From the NCBI RefSeq assembly GCF_021391395.1, contig NZ_CP090059.1, positions 1,287,001 through 1,351,000 of the forward strand: DNA of 64,000 bases. The letters run 5' to 3'. A model generated the notes under the pieces. The model made no database searches and was not told the origin of the DNA. It was given only the letters and a program-made list of their open reading frames with translations. The translations under genes and the position numbers were made by a program. Shown here in pieces: positions 35,482 through 44,827 of this stretch (positions are counted from its first letter, which is position 1; each line of letters begins with the position of its first letter). Source of the stretch: Sphingomonas cannabina. GTDB lineage: Bacteria > Pseudomonadota > Alphaproteobacteria > Sphingomonadales > Sphingomonadaceae.

Positions 35482-37080
35482 ATGGCGACCACCGCCGAGA
35501 ATGCGCCGACAAGCGAACCGAGCGCGAAGGACATGCGGCTGGTCATCTCGGCCTCGTCGCTGGGCACCGTGTTCGAATGGTATGATTTCTTCATCTACGG
35601 CACGCTCGCCGCGTCCGGGATCATCGGGCGCACCTTCTTCCCTGCCGGCAGCGAGATGGTGCAGACGTTGCTCGCCTGGGCGGGGTTCGCGGTCGGCTTC
35701 GGCTTTCGGCCGTTGGGGGCGGTGCTGTTCGGCTATCTCGGCGACAGGCTCGGGCGCAAATACACTTTCCTCATCACCATCACGCTGATGGGCATCGCCA
35801 CCGCCGGCGTCGGACTGGTGCCGTCGGCGGCGGCGATCGGGATGGCGGCGCCGGTGATCGTGCTGCTGCTGCGCGTCGCGCAGGGGCTCGCGCTCGGCGG
35901 CGAATATGGCGGCGCGGCGATCTATGTCGCCGAGCATTCGCCGCCCGGCCGCCGCGGCTTCTTCACCAGCTTCATCCAGGCGAGCGTCAGCGGCGGCTTC
36001 ATTCTCAGCCTGATCGTGGTGCTCTCCGCCAAGCTGACGATGACCGATGCGGTATGGCAGGCGTGGGGCTGGCGCGTGCCGTTCCTCTTCTCGATCGTGC
36101 TGCTGGCGGTGTCGCTCTACATGCGCCTCAAGCTGTCCGAGAGCCCGGTGTTCCAGGCGATCAAGGAAGCGGGCGAGACCGCGCGCAATCCCTTCGTCGA
36201 GAGCTTCACCTATCCCGGCAACTGCCGACGGCTGTTCGTCGCGCTGTTCGGCATCGCCGCGGGGCTGACGGTGATCTGGTACACCGCCCTGTTCACCACG
36301 CTGTCGTTCCTTCAGACGACGATGCGGGTCGAGGAGACCACCGCGCAGCTCATCACCGGCGCGGGCGCGGTGATGGGGTTGGTCTGGTTCCTCCTCGCCG
36401 GGCGGCTGTCCGACCGGGTCGGGCGGCGGCAGCCGATCGTGATCGGCTATATCGCGACGCTGGTGCTGCTGTTCCCGATCTTCTGGTACATGGGCGCCGC
36501 CGCCAATCCCCATCTCGCCCATGCCGCGCGCGAGGCACCGGTGATCGTGGCCGGGCCGCAATGCCACTATGCCCCCTTCGCGGCGAAGCAGAAGGACGAA
36601 TGCGGCCAGCTGCTCGACTATCTGTCGAAGAAGGGCATCGCCTACACCACCGCCGAGGCGCCGGCGGTGGCGGTGACGATCGGCGGCGTGCCGGTGGGCG
36701 GCGACAACAGCCCGGCTGCGATCGACGCCGCGCTGGCAGGGGCGGGCTATCAGCTCGACAAGGTGGTGCCGTCGCCCGGCAACATCGTGCGCATCCTCGT
36801 CGCGATCTTCCTGTTGGCGGCCTTGTCCGGGGCGACCTACGGACCGGTCGCGGCGCTGCTGACGGAGCTGTTCCCGCCGCGCATCCGCTACAGCTCGATG
36901 TCGATCCCCTATCATATCGGCACCGGCTATTTCGGCGGGTTCCTGCCGCTGATCAGCCAGTATATCGTTGCGCGGACGGGGGATCCTTTCGCGGGGTTGT
37001 GGTATACTTGGGGCGTGGTGGCGATGTCGCTCGTGGTGGTGATCGTATTTCTGCGCGAACGCGACCTGATCAAGGAGTAG
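35482..37080 (+). CDS. MFS transporter, metabolite:H+ symporter (MHS) family
   Basis: 532-residue, 12-helix proton symporter related to ProP/ShiA/KgtP. Signatures include FEWYDFFIYG in helix 1, GYLGDRLGRKYT between helices 2 and 3, and RVAQGLALGGEYGGAA in helix 4, then GRLSDRVGRRQP between helices 8 and 9. Residues about 355-440 are an extra soluble insert with two cysteines (AGPQCHYAPFAAKQKDECGQ) between late helices, as seen in sphingomonad members. Substrate likely a small organic acid or osmolyte. ATG 35482 is 5 bases from GGAGG; ATG 35479 is an alternative. Confidence 0.92.
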   Translation: MATTAENAPTSEPSAKDMRLVISASSLGTVFEWYDFFIYGTLAASGIIGRTFFPAGSEMVQTLLAWAGFAVGFGFRPLGAVLFGYLGDRLGRKYTFLITITLMGIATAGVGLVPSAAAIGMAAPVIVLLLRVAQGLALGGEYGGAAIYVAEHSPPGRRGFFTSFIQASVSGGFILSLIVVLSAKLTMTDAVWQAWGWRVPFLFSIVLLAVSLYMRLKLSESPVFQAIKEAGETARNPFVESFTYPGNCRRLFVALFGIAAGLTVIWYTALFTTLSFLQTTMRVEETTAQLITGAGAVMGLVWFLLAGRLSDRVGRRQPIVIGYIATLVLLFPIFWYMGAAANPHLAHAAREAPVIVAGPQCHYAPFAAKQKDECGQLLDYLSKKGIAYTTAEAPAVAVTIGGVPVGGDNSPAAIDAALAGAGYQLDKVVPSPGNIVRILVAIFLLAALSGATYGPVAALLTELFPPRIRYSSMSIPYHIGTGYFGGFLPLISQYIVARTGDPFAGLWYTWGVVAMSLVVVIVFLRERDLIKE

Positions 37081-37112
37081 CGTCCCCGCAACGGGGCGGC
37101 TAACCGGTCTGC

Positions 37113-38144
37113 ATGACTCCGTCCGCCCCGCATCGCCTGATCCTCGACGGTTCCGCCCTGGTCCACAACTGGCGGCTGCTCGCCCGGATGAGCGGCAGCG
37201 CGGCGTGCGGAGCGGCGGTGAAGGCCGATGCCTATGGCCTGGGCGCGGGCGAGGTCGTCCCACGGCTGGCGGAGGCAGGGTGCCGGGATTTCTTCGTCGC
37301 GACCTGGGCGGAGGCGCTGGCGCTCGCGGGGCAGGAGGTATCGATCGCGGTGCTCCACGGCGTGCGCGCGGAGGACATGGAACTCGCCGGCCTGCCGAAT
37401 ACGCGCCCGGTGCTCAGCACGGCCGAGCAGGTGAAACGCTGGCGCGAAGGCGGCGGGGGCATGTGCGACGTGATGGTCGACACCGGCATGAACCGGCTCG
37501 GCCTGTCGGTGGAGGAGGTGACGGGCGGGTTGCTCGACGGCCTCGCTGTCGACGTGCTGATGAGCCATCTCGCCTGCGCCGACGAGGATTCGCCGATGAA
37601 CGCGCGCCAGCAGGCCGCGCTGGCTGAGCTCAAGGGACGGACCAATGCGCGGCGGCTGAGCCTCGCGAACTCGGCGGGGATTGCGCTCGGCACCGACTAT
37701 GCGTTCGACCTGACTCGGCCGGGGCTGGCGCTCTACGGCGGCGTGCCGCGGGCGGAGCTGAGCGGGGTGCGGCAGGTCGTTTTTCCCGAGGCACAGATCC
37801 TCCAGCGCCGCCGCGTGCCGGCGGGCGGCACGGTCGGCTACAATGCCACTTGGACCGCGCCGGAGGAGACCGAGGTGGCGGTGATCAATCTTGGCTATGC
37901 CGATGGCTATTGGCGCGGCTTCTCCGGTCGCGGCATCGCGCAGGCGGGCGGGAAGCGGCTGCCGGTGCTGGGACGCGTGTCGATGGATTTGGCGGCGCTC
38001 GACGTCGACGCAGCGCCGGAGCTCGGCGAGGGGGATTGGGTGACGATCGATTATGCCCTGCCGGCGGCGGCAGAGGCCTCGGGCATGTCGCAGTATGAGC
38101 TACTGACGGGCCTGGGGAAGCGCTTCGAGCGGGTGATGCGCTAG
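37113..38144 (+). CDS. alr: Alanine racemase
   Basis: 343-residue PLP-dependent racemase interconverting L- and D-alanine for peptidoglycan. PLP lysine K37 in AAVKADAYGLG and the second catalytic residue Y243 in VGYNATW are present, as are MVDTGMNRLG, LSLANSAGI and GRVSMDL. Slightly shorter than E. coli Alr (about 360) but complete. Located 32 bases after the MFS gene. Its TAG stop lies inside the left arm of a 91-bp inverted repeat (38142-38232). Confidence 0.95.
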   Translation: MTPSAPHRLILDGSALVHNWRLLARMSGSAACGAAVKADAYGLGAGEVVPRLAEAGCRDFFVATWAEALALAGQEVSIAVLHGVRAEDMELAGLPNTRPVLSTAEQVKRWREGGGGMCDVMVDTGMNRLGLSVEEVTGGLLDGLAVDVLMSHLACADEDSPMNARQQAALAELKGRTNARRLSLANSAGIALGTDYAFDLTRPGLALYGGVPRAELSGVRQVVFPEAQILQRRRVPAGGTVGYNATWTAPEETEVAVINLGYADGYWRGFSGRGIAQAGGKRLPVLGRVSMDLAALDVDAAPELGEGDWVTIDYALPAAAEASGMSQYELLTGLGKRFERVMR

Positions 38145-38232
38145 GGTCTGAACTCAATTGAAATTCGGCCGCCGCTGCCCGGTCGCCCATGGGCGATCTC
38201 GATCCTCGTTCCAATTGAGTTCAGACCCTAGT
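38142..38232. repeat. 91-bp MITE-like inverted repeat
   Basis: Perfect 20-nt terminal arms, CTAGGGTCTGAACTCAATTG (38142-38161) and its complement (38213-38232), with an inner perfect palindrome TCGCCCATGGGCGA near the middle. The alr stop codon is formed by the first bases of the left arm. It lies between the convergent alr and ThDP-enzyme genes. The arms differ in sequence from the CCCC-rich repeats elsewhere in the window, so this is a separate family. Confidence 0.75.
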
Positions 38233-38254
38233 GAACCGACCCGCCGTCGCGCGA

Positions 38255-39913
38255 TCAGCGGGCCCTGATCGCGGAGATCGTTGTCGCAGGTGTGATCACT
38301 TCGACATCGGTCCTGAGATGGAGCAGCCGGACGCCGCGTCGTGCCCTGGCCCGCTCCAGCGCCGGCGCGAATTCCTCCGTCCGCTCCACCGTCTCCGCCC
38401 ATCCGCCATAGGCGCGCGCCAGCGCGGCGAAGTCCGGATTGCGGAGTCCGGTGCCGCTCACCCGTGTCGGATATTCCCGTTCCTGGTGCATCCGGATGGT
38501 GCCGTAGGCCCCGTTGTCGATCAGGATCACGATCAGGTTCGCGCCATGCTGGACCGCGGTCGCCAGTTCCTGACCGTTCATCAGGAAATCGCCGTCGCCC
38601 GCCACTGCCACCACCTGCCGCTCCGGGAAACGCAACGCCGCCGCCACCGCTGCCGGCACGCCATAGCCCATCGCGCCGGCGGTCGGGGCGAGCTGGGAGG
38701 GCTTGGCGGCGTAAGGCCAGTAGCGGTGCCACCAGCTCGAGAAATTGCCCGCGCCGTTGCAGATGATCGTATCGGCCGGCAGCAGCTCTCGCGCCGCTGC
38801 CACGCACTGCCCGAGGTCGAGTGCGACGCCCTCGCGCGGGCGCGGCGTCGACCAAGCCCGCCATTCCGCATTGGCGTCTGCACCCATAGGACGGGGCGGC
38901 CCGTCGAGCGCGGCGAGCGCCTCGGCGAACTCGGCCATGCCGGCGCAGATCGCGAGGTCGGCGCGATAGGTGCGGCCGAGCTCGTCCGGGTCGGGATGGA
39001 CGTGGACGAGCCGCTGGCCCGGATGCTCCGGCGTGATCAGCGTGTAGCCGTCGGTGGTCGCTTCGCCGAGCCGCGCGCCGACCACGAGCAGCAGGTCGGC
39101 CGCCTTGATCCGCTCGACCAGCTTCGGATTGGGGCCGTAGCCGAGGTTGCCGGCATAGACCGGGCAGTCGTTGGGGATCGCGTCCTGCCGGCGAAAGGCA
39201 GCGGCGACGGGGATGCCGGTGCGATCGGCCCAGGCGGCGAAATCCTGCCCGGCGACGTTGCTCCAGTCCGCGCCGCCCACGATCGCGATCGGATGCTCGG
39301 CGGTGGCGAGCAGGTCGGCGAGCCGGTCGATCGAGTCGGGGTCGCAACCCTGCGCGATCCTCTCCACGCGCGGCCGGTCCACGGTTTCGGCGGTCTCGAC
39401 CAGCATATCCTCGGGGATCGCCAGCACCACCGGCCCCGGCCGCCCGTTCATCGCGGTCGCATAGGCGCGCGCGACATATTCGGGGATGCGCTTCGGGTCC
39501 TCGATCCGGCTCGCCCATTTCGCCAGCGGCGCGAACATCGCGGGCAGGTCGATCTCCTGGAACGCCTCGCGGTCGCGCGTGCCGCGGTCGATGTCGCCGA
39601 CGAACAGGATCATCGGCACCGAATCTTGGCAAGCGACATGCACGCCGATCGAGGCGTTGGTTGCGCCGGGGCCCCGCGTCACGAAGGCGACGCCGGGCCG
39701 CCCCGTCATCGCGCCGTCCGCGCCTGCCATGAAGGTCACGCCGCCCTCCTGACGGCAGGTCACCACGTCGATCTGGGGCGTGTCGTGGAGCGCGTCGAGC
39801 ACCGCGAGGAAGCTCTCGCCCGGTACGTGGAAGATGCGGTCGCAGCCCTGCGCCACGAGGTTGTCGACCAGGATGCGGCCGCCGGTGCGATGCGCGATGT
39901 GTTGCGTCGTCAT
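38255..39913 (-). CDS. Thiamine diphosphate enzyme (acetolactate-synthase-like)
   Basis: 552-residue ThDP-dependent enzyme of the acetolactate synthase/benzoylformate decarboxylase group. The catalytic Glu is in CRQEGGVTFMAG (E56), the central domain has LLLVVGARLGEATTDGY, and the ThDP motif starts GDGDFLMNGQELA and ends in NG. FAD-binding features are not obvious. No small subunit is nearby, so an anabolic IlvB role is less likely; a catabolic decarboxylase or carboligase is possible. Convergent with alr, divergent from the CoA-transferase operon. Confidence 0.85.
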   Translation of the reverse strand: MTTQHIAHRTGGRILVDNLVAQGCDRIFHVPGESFLAVLDALHDTPQIDVVTCRQEGGVTFMAGADGAMTGRPGVAFVTRGPGATNASIGVHVACQDSVPMILFVGDIDRGTRDREAFQEIDLPAMFAPLAKWASRIEDPKRIPEYVARAYATAMNGRPGPVVLAIPEDMLVETAETVDRPRVERIAQGCDPDSIDRLADLLATAEHPIAIVGGADWSNVAGQDFAAWADRTGIPVAAAFRRQDAIPNDCPVYAGNLGYGPNPKLVERIKAADLLLVVGARLGEATTDGYTLITPEHPGQRLVHVHPDPDELGRTYRADLAICAGMAEFAEALAALDGPPRPMGADANAEWRAWSTPRPREGVALDLGQCVAAARELLPADTIICNGAGNFSSWWHRYWPYAAKPSQLAPTAGAMGYGVPAAVAAALRFPERQVVAVAGDGDFLMNGQELATAVQHGANLIVILIDNGAYGTIRMHQEREYPTRVSGTGLRNPDFAALARAYGGWAETVERTEEFAPALERARARRGVRLLHLRTDVEVITPATTISAIRAR

Positions 39914-39980
39914 GGCGTGGGTGTAACCGCGTCGGCGGAAAATGGGAGGGGGTGGAAGTTGAAAGTCGATTCAGGTTCGC

Positions 39981-40010
39981 TTGACCACCCCCGCGGCGGC
40001 CGCCTATCGC
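39981..40010 (+). promoter_or_regulatory. Candidate promoter of the CoA-transferase operon
   Basis: TTGACC (39981-39986), an 18-base spacer and TATCGC (40005-40010), 26 bases before the scoA start. The -35 is good and the -10 poor. GAAGGAGAG at 40017-40025 serves as ribosome site for ATG 40036. Confidence 0.4.
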
Positions 40011-40035
40011 CGCGGCGAAGGAGAGACTCGGGCCT

Positions 40036-40743
40036 ATGAAGAAGCTCTATCCCGACGCCGCCGCTGCTCTCGAGGGGCTGCTGTTCGACGGCATGACGAT
40101 CTGCGCGGGCGGCTTCGGCCTGTGCGGTATCCCGGAGCGGCTGATCGACGCGATCCAGGCCTCGGGGGTCAAGGACCTTACCATCGCCTCCAACAATGCC
40201 GGCATCGACAACGAGGGGCTCGGCAAGCTGCTCCGCTCGCGCCAGGTGAAGAAGATGATCTCGTCCTATGTCGGCGAGAACAAGGAGTTCGAGCGCCAGT
40301 ATCTTGCCGGTGAGCTCGAGGTCGAGTTCTGCCCCCAGGGCACGCTCGCCGAGCGCTGCCGCGCGGGCGGGGCGGGCATCCCGGGTTTCTACACCAAGAC
40401 CGGCGTCGGCACGCAGGTCGCCGAGGGCAAGGAAGTGAAGGTCTTCGACGGCGAGGACTATATCCTGGAGCGCGGCATCCGCGCCGATCTGTCGATCATC
40501 AAGGGCTGGAAGGCGGACGAGGCGGGCAACCTGGTCTTCCGCAAGACTGCGCGCAACTTCAACCAGCCGATGGCGACGGCGGGAAAGATCTGTGTCGCCG
40601 AGGTGGAGGAGGTGGTGCCGGTCGGCGCCCTCGATCCGGACGGCATCCATCTGCCCGGCATCTATGTGAAGCGGCTGATCGTGGGCAGCCCCTATGACAA
40701 GAAGATCGAGTTCGTGACCACCCGGGAGCGCGAAGCGGCGTGA
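40036..40743 (+). CDS. scoA: 3-oxoacid CoA-transferase subunit A
   Basis: 235-residue alpha subunit of succinyl-CoA:3-ketoacid (acetoacetate) CoA-transferase. Motifs [34 protein letters not shown] and [20 protein letters not shown] are characteristic. With subunit B it moves CoA from succinyl-CoA to acetoacetate, feeding ketone bodies or PHB breakdown products into acetyl-CoA. Its stop overlaps the GTG start of a HAD phosphatase, which separates it from its partner scoB. Confidence 0.95.
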   Translation: MKKLYPDAAAALEGLLFDGMTICAGGFGLCGIPERLIDAIQASGVKDLTIASNNAGIDNEGLGKLLRSRQVKKMISSYVGENKEFERQYLAGELEVEFCPQGTLAERCRAGGAGIPGFYTKTGVGTQVAEGKEVKVFDGEDYILERGIRADLSIIKGWKADEAGNLVFRKTARNFNQPMATAGKICVAEVEEVVPVGALDPDGIHLPGIYVKRLIVGSPYDKKIEFVTTREREAA

Positions 40744-41795
40744 TCCGCGCGGTCGCGGCCTTGATGCTGTCGCCGCTGGCGGGCGGCTGCGTCGCGGCCG
40801 CCGCGATCCCGGCGGTCGCCGGCTCGATGATCGTCAAGTCGCAGATGGACAAGAAGCGCGAGCGGCGCGTCGAGGTTCAGGCGGCCGCGCCGGCACAAAG
40901 TGTCGACACGCCTGAAGGACGCGTAACGGTCATCAAGGGTATGACTGCGCTGCCCCCGCCGACCGGTACGCCGCCGGCCGCGGCTGCCGCCGCAGCGGCG
41001 GGTGGAGCGGTGCCCGAGACGATGCAGTATCTCTACGGCTCGGGGGAAAGCGCCGGGCTCAGCATGCAGGCCTATCGTGCGCTGGCCGATTATCTCACCA
41101 AGAACGTCGTCTATCGCCGCAGGGAGACGCTGCGTCAGGTCGTGTTGAGCGACGGTTCCTCGCTCAACGCGCCGCTGTTCGAGCCGTGCGGGGCCAAGCC
41201 ACTCGCCGTCGTCCTCGACATCGACGAGACTGCGGTGCTCAACCTCGGTTATGAGGCCGACGCGGCTCGGCGCGGTGGCGGCTATGACGATGCCCGCTGG
41301 GGGCGCTGGGAGGCGAGCGGCGCCGACAAGGTCGTTGCGGTTCCCGGCGCTAAGGCGGCGCTCGACGCCGCTCGCAAGGCCGGCATCACCGTGATCTTCA
41401 ATTCCAACCGCAGCAACGCCAACGCCACTGCGACCGAAGCGGCGCTCGATCATGCCGGGCTCGGCCCCGCCAAGCACGGTGAGACCTTGTGGCTGAAGGG
41501 CGACGACGGCGGTGGTTCGGGCAAGGACGACCGCCGCTGGGCGATCGCCAGCGGCTATTGCGTGGTCGCGATGGTCGGCGACCAGCTCGGCGACTTCAGC
41601 GACCTGTTCAATGATCCGCGTATGACTCCCGCCGCCCGCCGCGCCTTCGCTGCCACATCGCCGGTCGCGGAGCTGTGGGGCAACGGCTGGTTCCTGCTGC
41701 CCAACCCGGTCTACGGCACCGGCCTCAAGGGTGGCTTCGACGATGTTTTCCCGACCGACAGGCGCTGGAGCGATCCGGCCGAAGGAGTGAAGTGA
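40740..41795 (+). CDS. HAD-superfamily acid phosphatase (class B/IIIB type), lipoprotein-like
   Basis: 351-residue phosphatase. GTG 40740 overlaps the scoA stop and gives an N-terminal signal with lipobox-like LAGGC, so it is probably exported. The HAD nucleophile motif [11 protein letters not shown] has D160 and D162. Motif II is IFNSNRS, and the late motif [11 protein letters not shown] supplies the acidic metal ligands. It resembles the OlpA/e(P4) 5'-nucleotidase-type acid phosphatases. Its stop overlaps the scoB start (TGATG). Its placement between two subunit genes of one enzyme is unusual; a functional link is not evident. Confidence 0.88.
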   Translation: MIRAVAALMLSPLAGGCVAAAAIPAVAGSMIVKSQMDKKRERRVEVQAAAPAQSVDTPEGRVTVIKGMTALPPPTGTPPAAAAAAAAGGAVPETMQYLYGSGESAGLSMQAYRALADYLTKNVVYRRRETLRQVVLSDGSSLNAPLFEPCGAKPLAVVLDIDETAVLNLGYEADAARRGGGYDDARWGRWEASGADKVVAVPGAKAALDAARKAGITVIFNSNRSNANATATEAALDHAGLGPAKHGETLWLKGDDGGGSGKDDRRWAIASGYCVVAMVGDQLGDFSDLFNDPRMTPAARRAFAATSPVAELWGNGWFLLPNPVYGTGLKGGFDDVFPTDRRWSDPAEGVK

Positions 41796-42451
41796 TGCCC
41801 TGGACCCGCGACGAAATGGCCGCCCGTGCCGCGAAGGAGCTTCGCGACGGCTTCTACGTCAATCTCGGCATCGGCATCCCGACGCTGGTGGCGAACCACA
41901 TCCCCGACGGCGTCGAGGTAACGCTCCAGTCGGAGAACGGGATGCTCGGCATCGGTCCATTCCCCTATCCGGACGAGGTCGATCCCGATCTGATCAACGC
42001 CGGCAAGCAGACGATCAGCGAGCTACCGCAGTCGGTCTATTTCAGCTCGGCGGACAGCTTCGCGATGATCCGCGGCGGGCATATCGACCTGACCGTGCTC
42101 GGCGCGATGGAGGTGTCGCAAGGCGGCGATATCGCCAACTGGATGATCCCCGGCAAGATGATCAAGGGCATGGGCGGCGCGATGGACCTGGTCGCCGGCG
42201 TCAAGAAGATCATCGTGGTGATGGAGCATGTCTCCAAGAACGGCGACCCCAAGTTCATCCCCGAATGCACGTTGCCGTTGACCGGCAGGAACGTGGTCGA
42301 CATGATCATCACCGACCTCGCCGTGTTCCAGCGCGCCGATCACCAGTCGCCGTTCCGTCTGATCGAGCTGGCGCCGGGCGTGACCGAGGAGGAGGTCGCG
42401 GCGAAGACGACCGCACAGTATGAACCTCTGTCGGCGGCCGTGAACGCCTGA
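41795..42451 (+). CDS. scoB: 3-oxoacid CoA-transferase subunit B
   Basis: 218-residue beta subunit carrying the CoA-thioester-forming glutamate E47 in QSENGMLG. Other signatures are [37 protein letters not shown] and [12 protein letters not shown] 41795 overlaps the HAD stop and has GAAGGAG upstream. Its stop overlaps the SulP gene start (TGATG), so the operon continues. Confidence 0.95.
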   Translation: MPWTRDEMAARAAKELRDGFYVNLGIGIPTLVANHIPDGVEVTLQSENGMLGIGPFPYPDEVDPDLINAGKQTISELPQSVYFSSADSFAMIRGGHIDLTVLGAMEVSQGGDIANWMIPGKMIKGMGGAMDLVAGVKKIIVVMEHVSKNGDPKFIPECTLPLTGRNVVDMIITDLAVFQRADHQSPFRLIELAPGVTEEEVAAKTTAQYEPLSAAVNA

Positions 42452-44091
42452 TGGCGGCGGAGGCCTTCACGCCGAAGGTCTTCACCACCTTCCGCGAAGG
42501 CTATGGCCCGGCGCGGCTGCGCGCCGATGTGCTCGCGGGCCTGACCGTCGCGATCGTCGCGTTGCCGCTCGCGATGGCGCTCGGCATCGCCAGCGGCGCA
42601 TCACCGCGCGAGGGGCTCGTCACCGCGATCGTCGCCGGCTTCCTGATCTCGGCGCTGGGCGGCTCCAGGGTGCAGATCGGCGGGCCGACCGGCGCCTTCG
42701 TCGTGATCGTCGCCGGTGTCATCGCCGCGCACGGCCTGTCTGGGCTGGTGCTGGCGACGCTGATCGCCGGCCTCGTCCTGATCGGTGCAGGCTATGCCGG
42801 GGTCGGGCGGCTGATGCGCTTCGTGCCGATGCCGGTGATCACCGGCTTCACCGCCGGCATCGCGGTGATCATCGCCTCCAGCCAGGTCGGCGATGTCCTG
42901 GGCCTGAGGGCGGGTGCGGTGCCGGCCGAGTTCGTCGAGAAGTGGATCGCCTATATCCGTGCGCTCGACACGGTGAATTGGGCGGCGCTGGGGATCGGTG
43001 TGGGTACGCTGGGACTCATTCTCCTTCTCCGGCGCTTCGCACCGCGCGTGCCGGCCTATCTTGCCGCGATCGTCGCGAGCGGCTTCATAGTCTGGGCATT
43101 CGGCCTGCCGGTCGAGACGGTGGGCAGTCGGTTCGGTCGGATGCCGGCCGGCCTGCCTTGGCCGCACCTGCCCGAGATGTCGCTCCAGGCGGTGCGCGAC
43201 GTGCTGCCGAGCGCCTTCACCATCGCCTTCCTCGCCGGCATCGAGGCTCTGCTTTCCGCCGCCGTGGCTGACGGCATGACCGGCTATCGCCACCGTCCGA
43301 ACCAGGAGCTGGTCGGCATGGGCGTCGCCAACATCGCCTCGAGCCTGTTCGGCGGATTGCCCGCCACCGGCGCGATCGCGCGTACAGCGACCAACATCCG
43401 CGCAGGCGCGCTGACGCCAATGGCGGGCATGTTCCACGCGCTGTTCCTGCTCCTCTTCCTGCTGCTGGCGAGCGTGCTGATCGGCTATGTGCCGATGGCG
43501 GCGCTGGCGGCGATCCTGCTGATGGTCGCCTGGGGGATGAGCGAATCGGAGCGCTTCGTCGCGCTCCTGCGCAGCGACCCCGGCGAGCGGGCGTTGCTGC
43601 TGCTCACCTTCGCCTTGACCGTGCTGGTCGATCTGACCGTCGCGATCGGCGTCGGCGTGACGCTGGCGGCGCTGCTGTTCATGCGCCGGATGAGCGAACA
43701 TGCCGGGCTGGTATCTGTCGATCCCGACGAGGATCCCGATCAGCGCGCCAATCTCCCCGAAGGCGTCGAGGTGTTCCGCTTCACCGGTCCGATCTTCTTC
43801 GGCGTAGCGAGCGAGATGCTGGAGGCGCTGCGCCGGATCGGCCGCAGCCCGCGCGCCGTGATCCTGCGCATGGAGCAGGTCCCCTACATCGACGCGACCG
43901 GTGCGGCGGCGTTGGAGACCTTTGTACGTCAGGCCGCCTGGTCGAATGTCGAAGTCTGGCTGTGCGGCCTCCAGCGCAAGCCGCTCGATTTCCTCATGCG
44001 CATGGAGCCGCGCTACGCCGGTGCGCACCGCGCACTGACTTATGAAGGCGCGCTCAAGCAGCTCGCCCGGGCATCGCACGACGTCGGGTGA
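42451..44091 (+). CDS. SulP-family anion transporter with STAS domain
   Basis: 546-residue transporter of the sulfate permease (SLC26/SulP) family. About 11-12 membrane segments fill residues 25-415, including LTVAIVALPLAMALGIASG and GGPTGAFVVIVAG in the anion-binding helices. A cytoplasmic STAS domain is at about 430-535 (VFRFTGPIFFGVASEML; PYIDATGAAALETF). Substrate may be sulfate, bicarbonate or a carboxylate. Translationally coupled to scoB, which could suggest a dicarboxylate, but that is inference. Confidence 0.92.
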   Translation: MAAEAFTPKVFTTFREGYGPARLRADVLAGLTVAIVALPLAMALGIASGASPREGLVTAIVAGFLISALGGSRVQIGGPTGAFVVIVAGVIAAHGLSGLVLATLIAGLVLIGAGYAGVGRLMRFVPMPVITGFTAGIAVIIASSQVGDVLGLRAGAVPAEFVEKWIAYIRALDTVNWAALGIGVGTLGLILLLRRFAPRVPAYLAAIVASGFIVWAFGLPVETVGSRFGRMPAGLPWPHLPEMSLQAVRDVLPSAFTIAFLAGIEALLSAAVADGMTGYRHRPNQELVGMGVANIASSLFGGLPATGAIARTATNIRAGALTPMAGMFHALFLLLFLLLASVLIGYVPMAALAAILLMVAWGMSESERFVALLRSDPGERALLLLTFALTVLVDLTVAIGVGVTLAALLFMRRMSEHAGLVSVDPDEDPDQRANLPEGVEVFRFTGPIFFGVASEMLEALRRIGRSPRAVILRMEQVPYIDATGAAALETFVRQAAWSNVEVWLCGLQRKPLDFLMRMEPRYAGAHRALTYEGALKQLARASHDVG

Positions 44092-44100
44092 CCTGCCACG

Positions 44101-44129
44101 TTGACGCTAGGTCCGCCGAGGCGTAGCGT
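44101..44129 (+). promoter_or_regulatory. Candidate promoter of the ferritin-like gene
   Basis: TTGACG (44101-44106), exactly 17 bases, then TAGCGT (44124-44129). Transcription would begin at about 44136, directly before ATG 44137. No ribosome site is present, so a leaderless mRNA is possible. Confidence 0.4.
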
Positions 44130-44136
44130 TCTCCCC

Positions 44137-44820
44137 ATGTTCGGCTGGTTCCGCCGCCGCTATCTCGACCTGCTGGGCTCGATCTACATCTACAACGAGC
44201 ACCGCGGGTACACGAGCATCGACCGTGTGCTCGAAGCCGTTCGCGCCCGCGCTCCGGACGACCATGCCCTGATCGCCGCGATCGAGAAGCATCGCGCCGA
44301 CGAGCGCAAACATTATGTGATGTTCAAGCGATGGTTCGAGCTTCAGGGCAGGATGCCGCTGATGGTCGACCGCACCTGCGGCCATATCGACCGCTTCGTC
44401 GAGATCATGTTCCGCCGCACGATCGACGAGCTCGACACCCAGGCGATCATCGCCGACGATGCCCAGTTCGAGAAGCTCTGCCGGGTGATCGCGCTCACCG
44501 AGCAGCGGGGCTTCAGGCAGGTCGAGATCCTGCTCAGGCACCCGATCGTGACGAAGGACCGGGCGCTCGTCCGCATTTTTCAGGTGATTGAGAAGGACGA
44601 GCCGAGCCATTGGGCGCCGTACGAAAGCTGGCTCAAGGCGCACGGCAAGCGCGATCCGCGCTGGTGGGAGCGTGCGATCGACAGCTTCATCCATTCCGAG
44701 CTGCTGCTCATCAAGCTGCCGGTGCTGTTCCTCAACCCGCGGCTTAAGCGCCGGACGGAATGGGCGGACGCGCGGGAATCCGCCGAGAGGCTTGCTTCGC
44801 CGATCCCCGCCATCGCATAG
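44137..44820 (+). CDS. Ferritin-like di-iron domain protein
   Basis: 227-residue mostly helical protein. Two ExxH-type iron-ligand motifs are visible, ERKHY (in EKHRADERKHYVMFKRWF) and EPSHW (in EKDEPSHWAPYE), spaced as in ferritin-like four-helix bundles; an early YNEHRGY and a middle LTEQRG may supply other ligands. It is likely a cytoplasmic di-iron oxidase or iron-binding protein. ATG 44137 has no ribosome site but a candidate promoter ends 7 bases before it. The epimerase gene follows 7 bases after the stop. Confidence 0.75.
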   Translation: MFGWFRRRYLDLLGSIYIYNEHRGYTSIDRVLEAVRARAPDDHALIAAIEKHRADERKHYVMFKRWFELQGRMPLMVDRTCGHIDRFVEIMFRRTIDELDTQAIIADDAQFEKLCRVIALTEQRGFRQVEILLRHPIVTKDRALVRIFQVIEKDEPSHWAPYESWLKAHGKRDPRWWERAIDSFIHSELLLIKLPVLFLNPRLKRRTEWADARESAERLASPIPAIA

Positions 44821-44827
44821 ATCGGCC

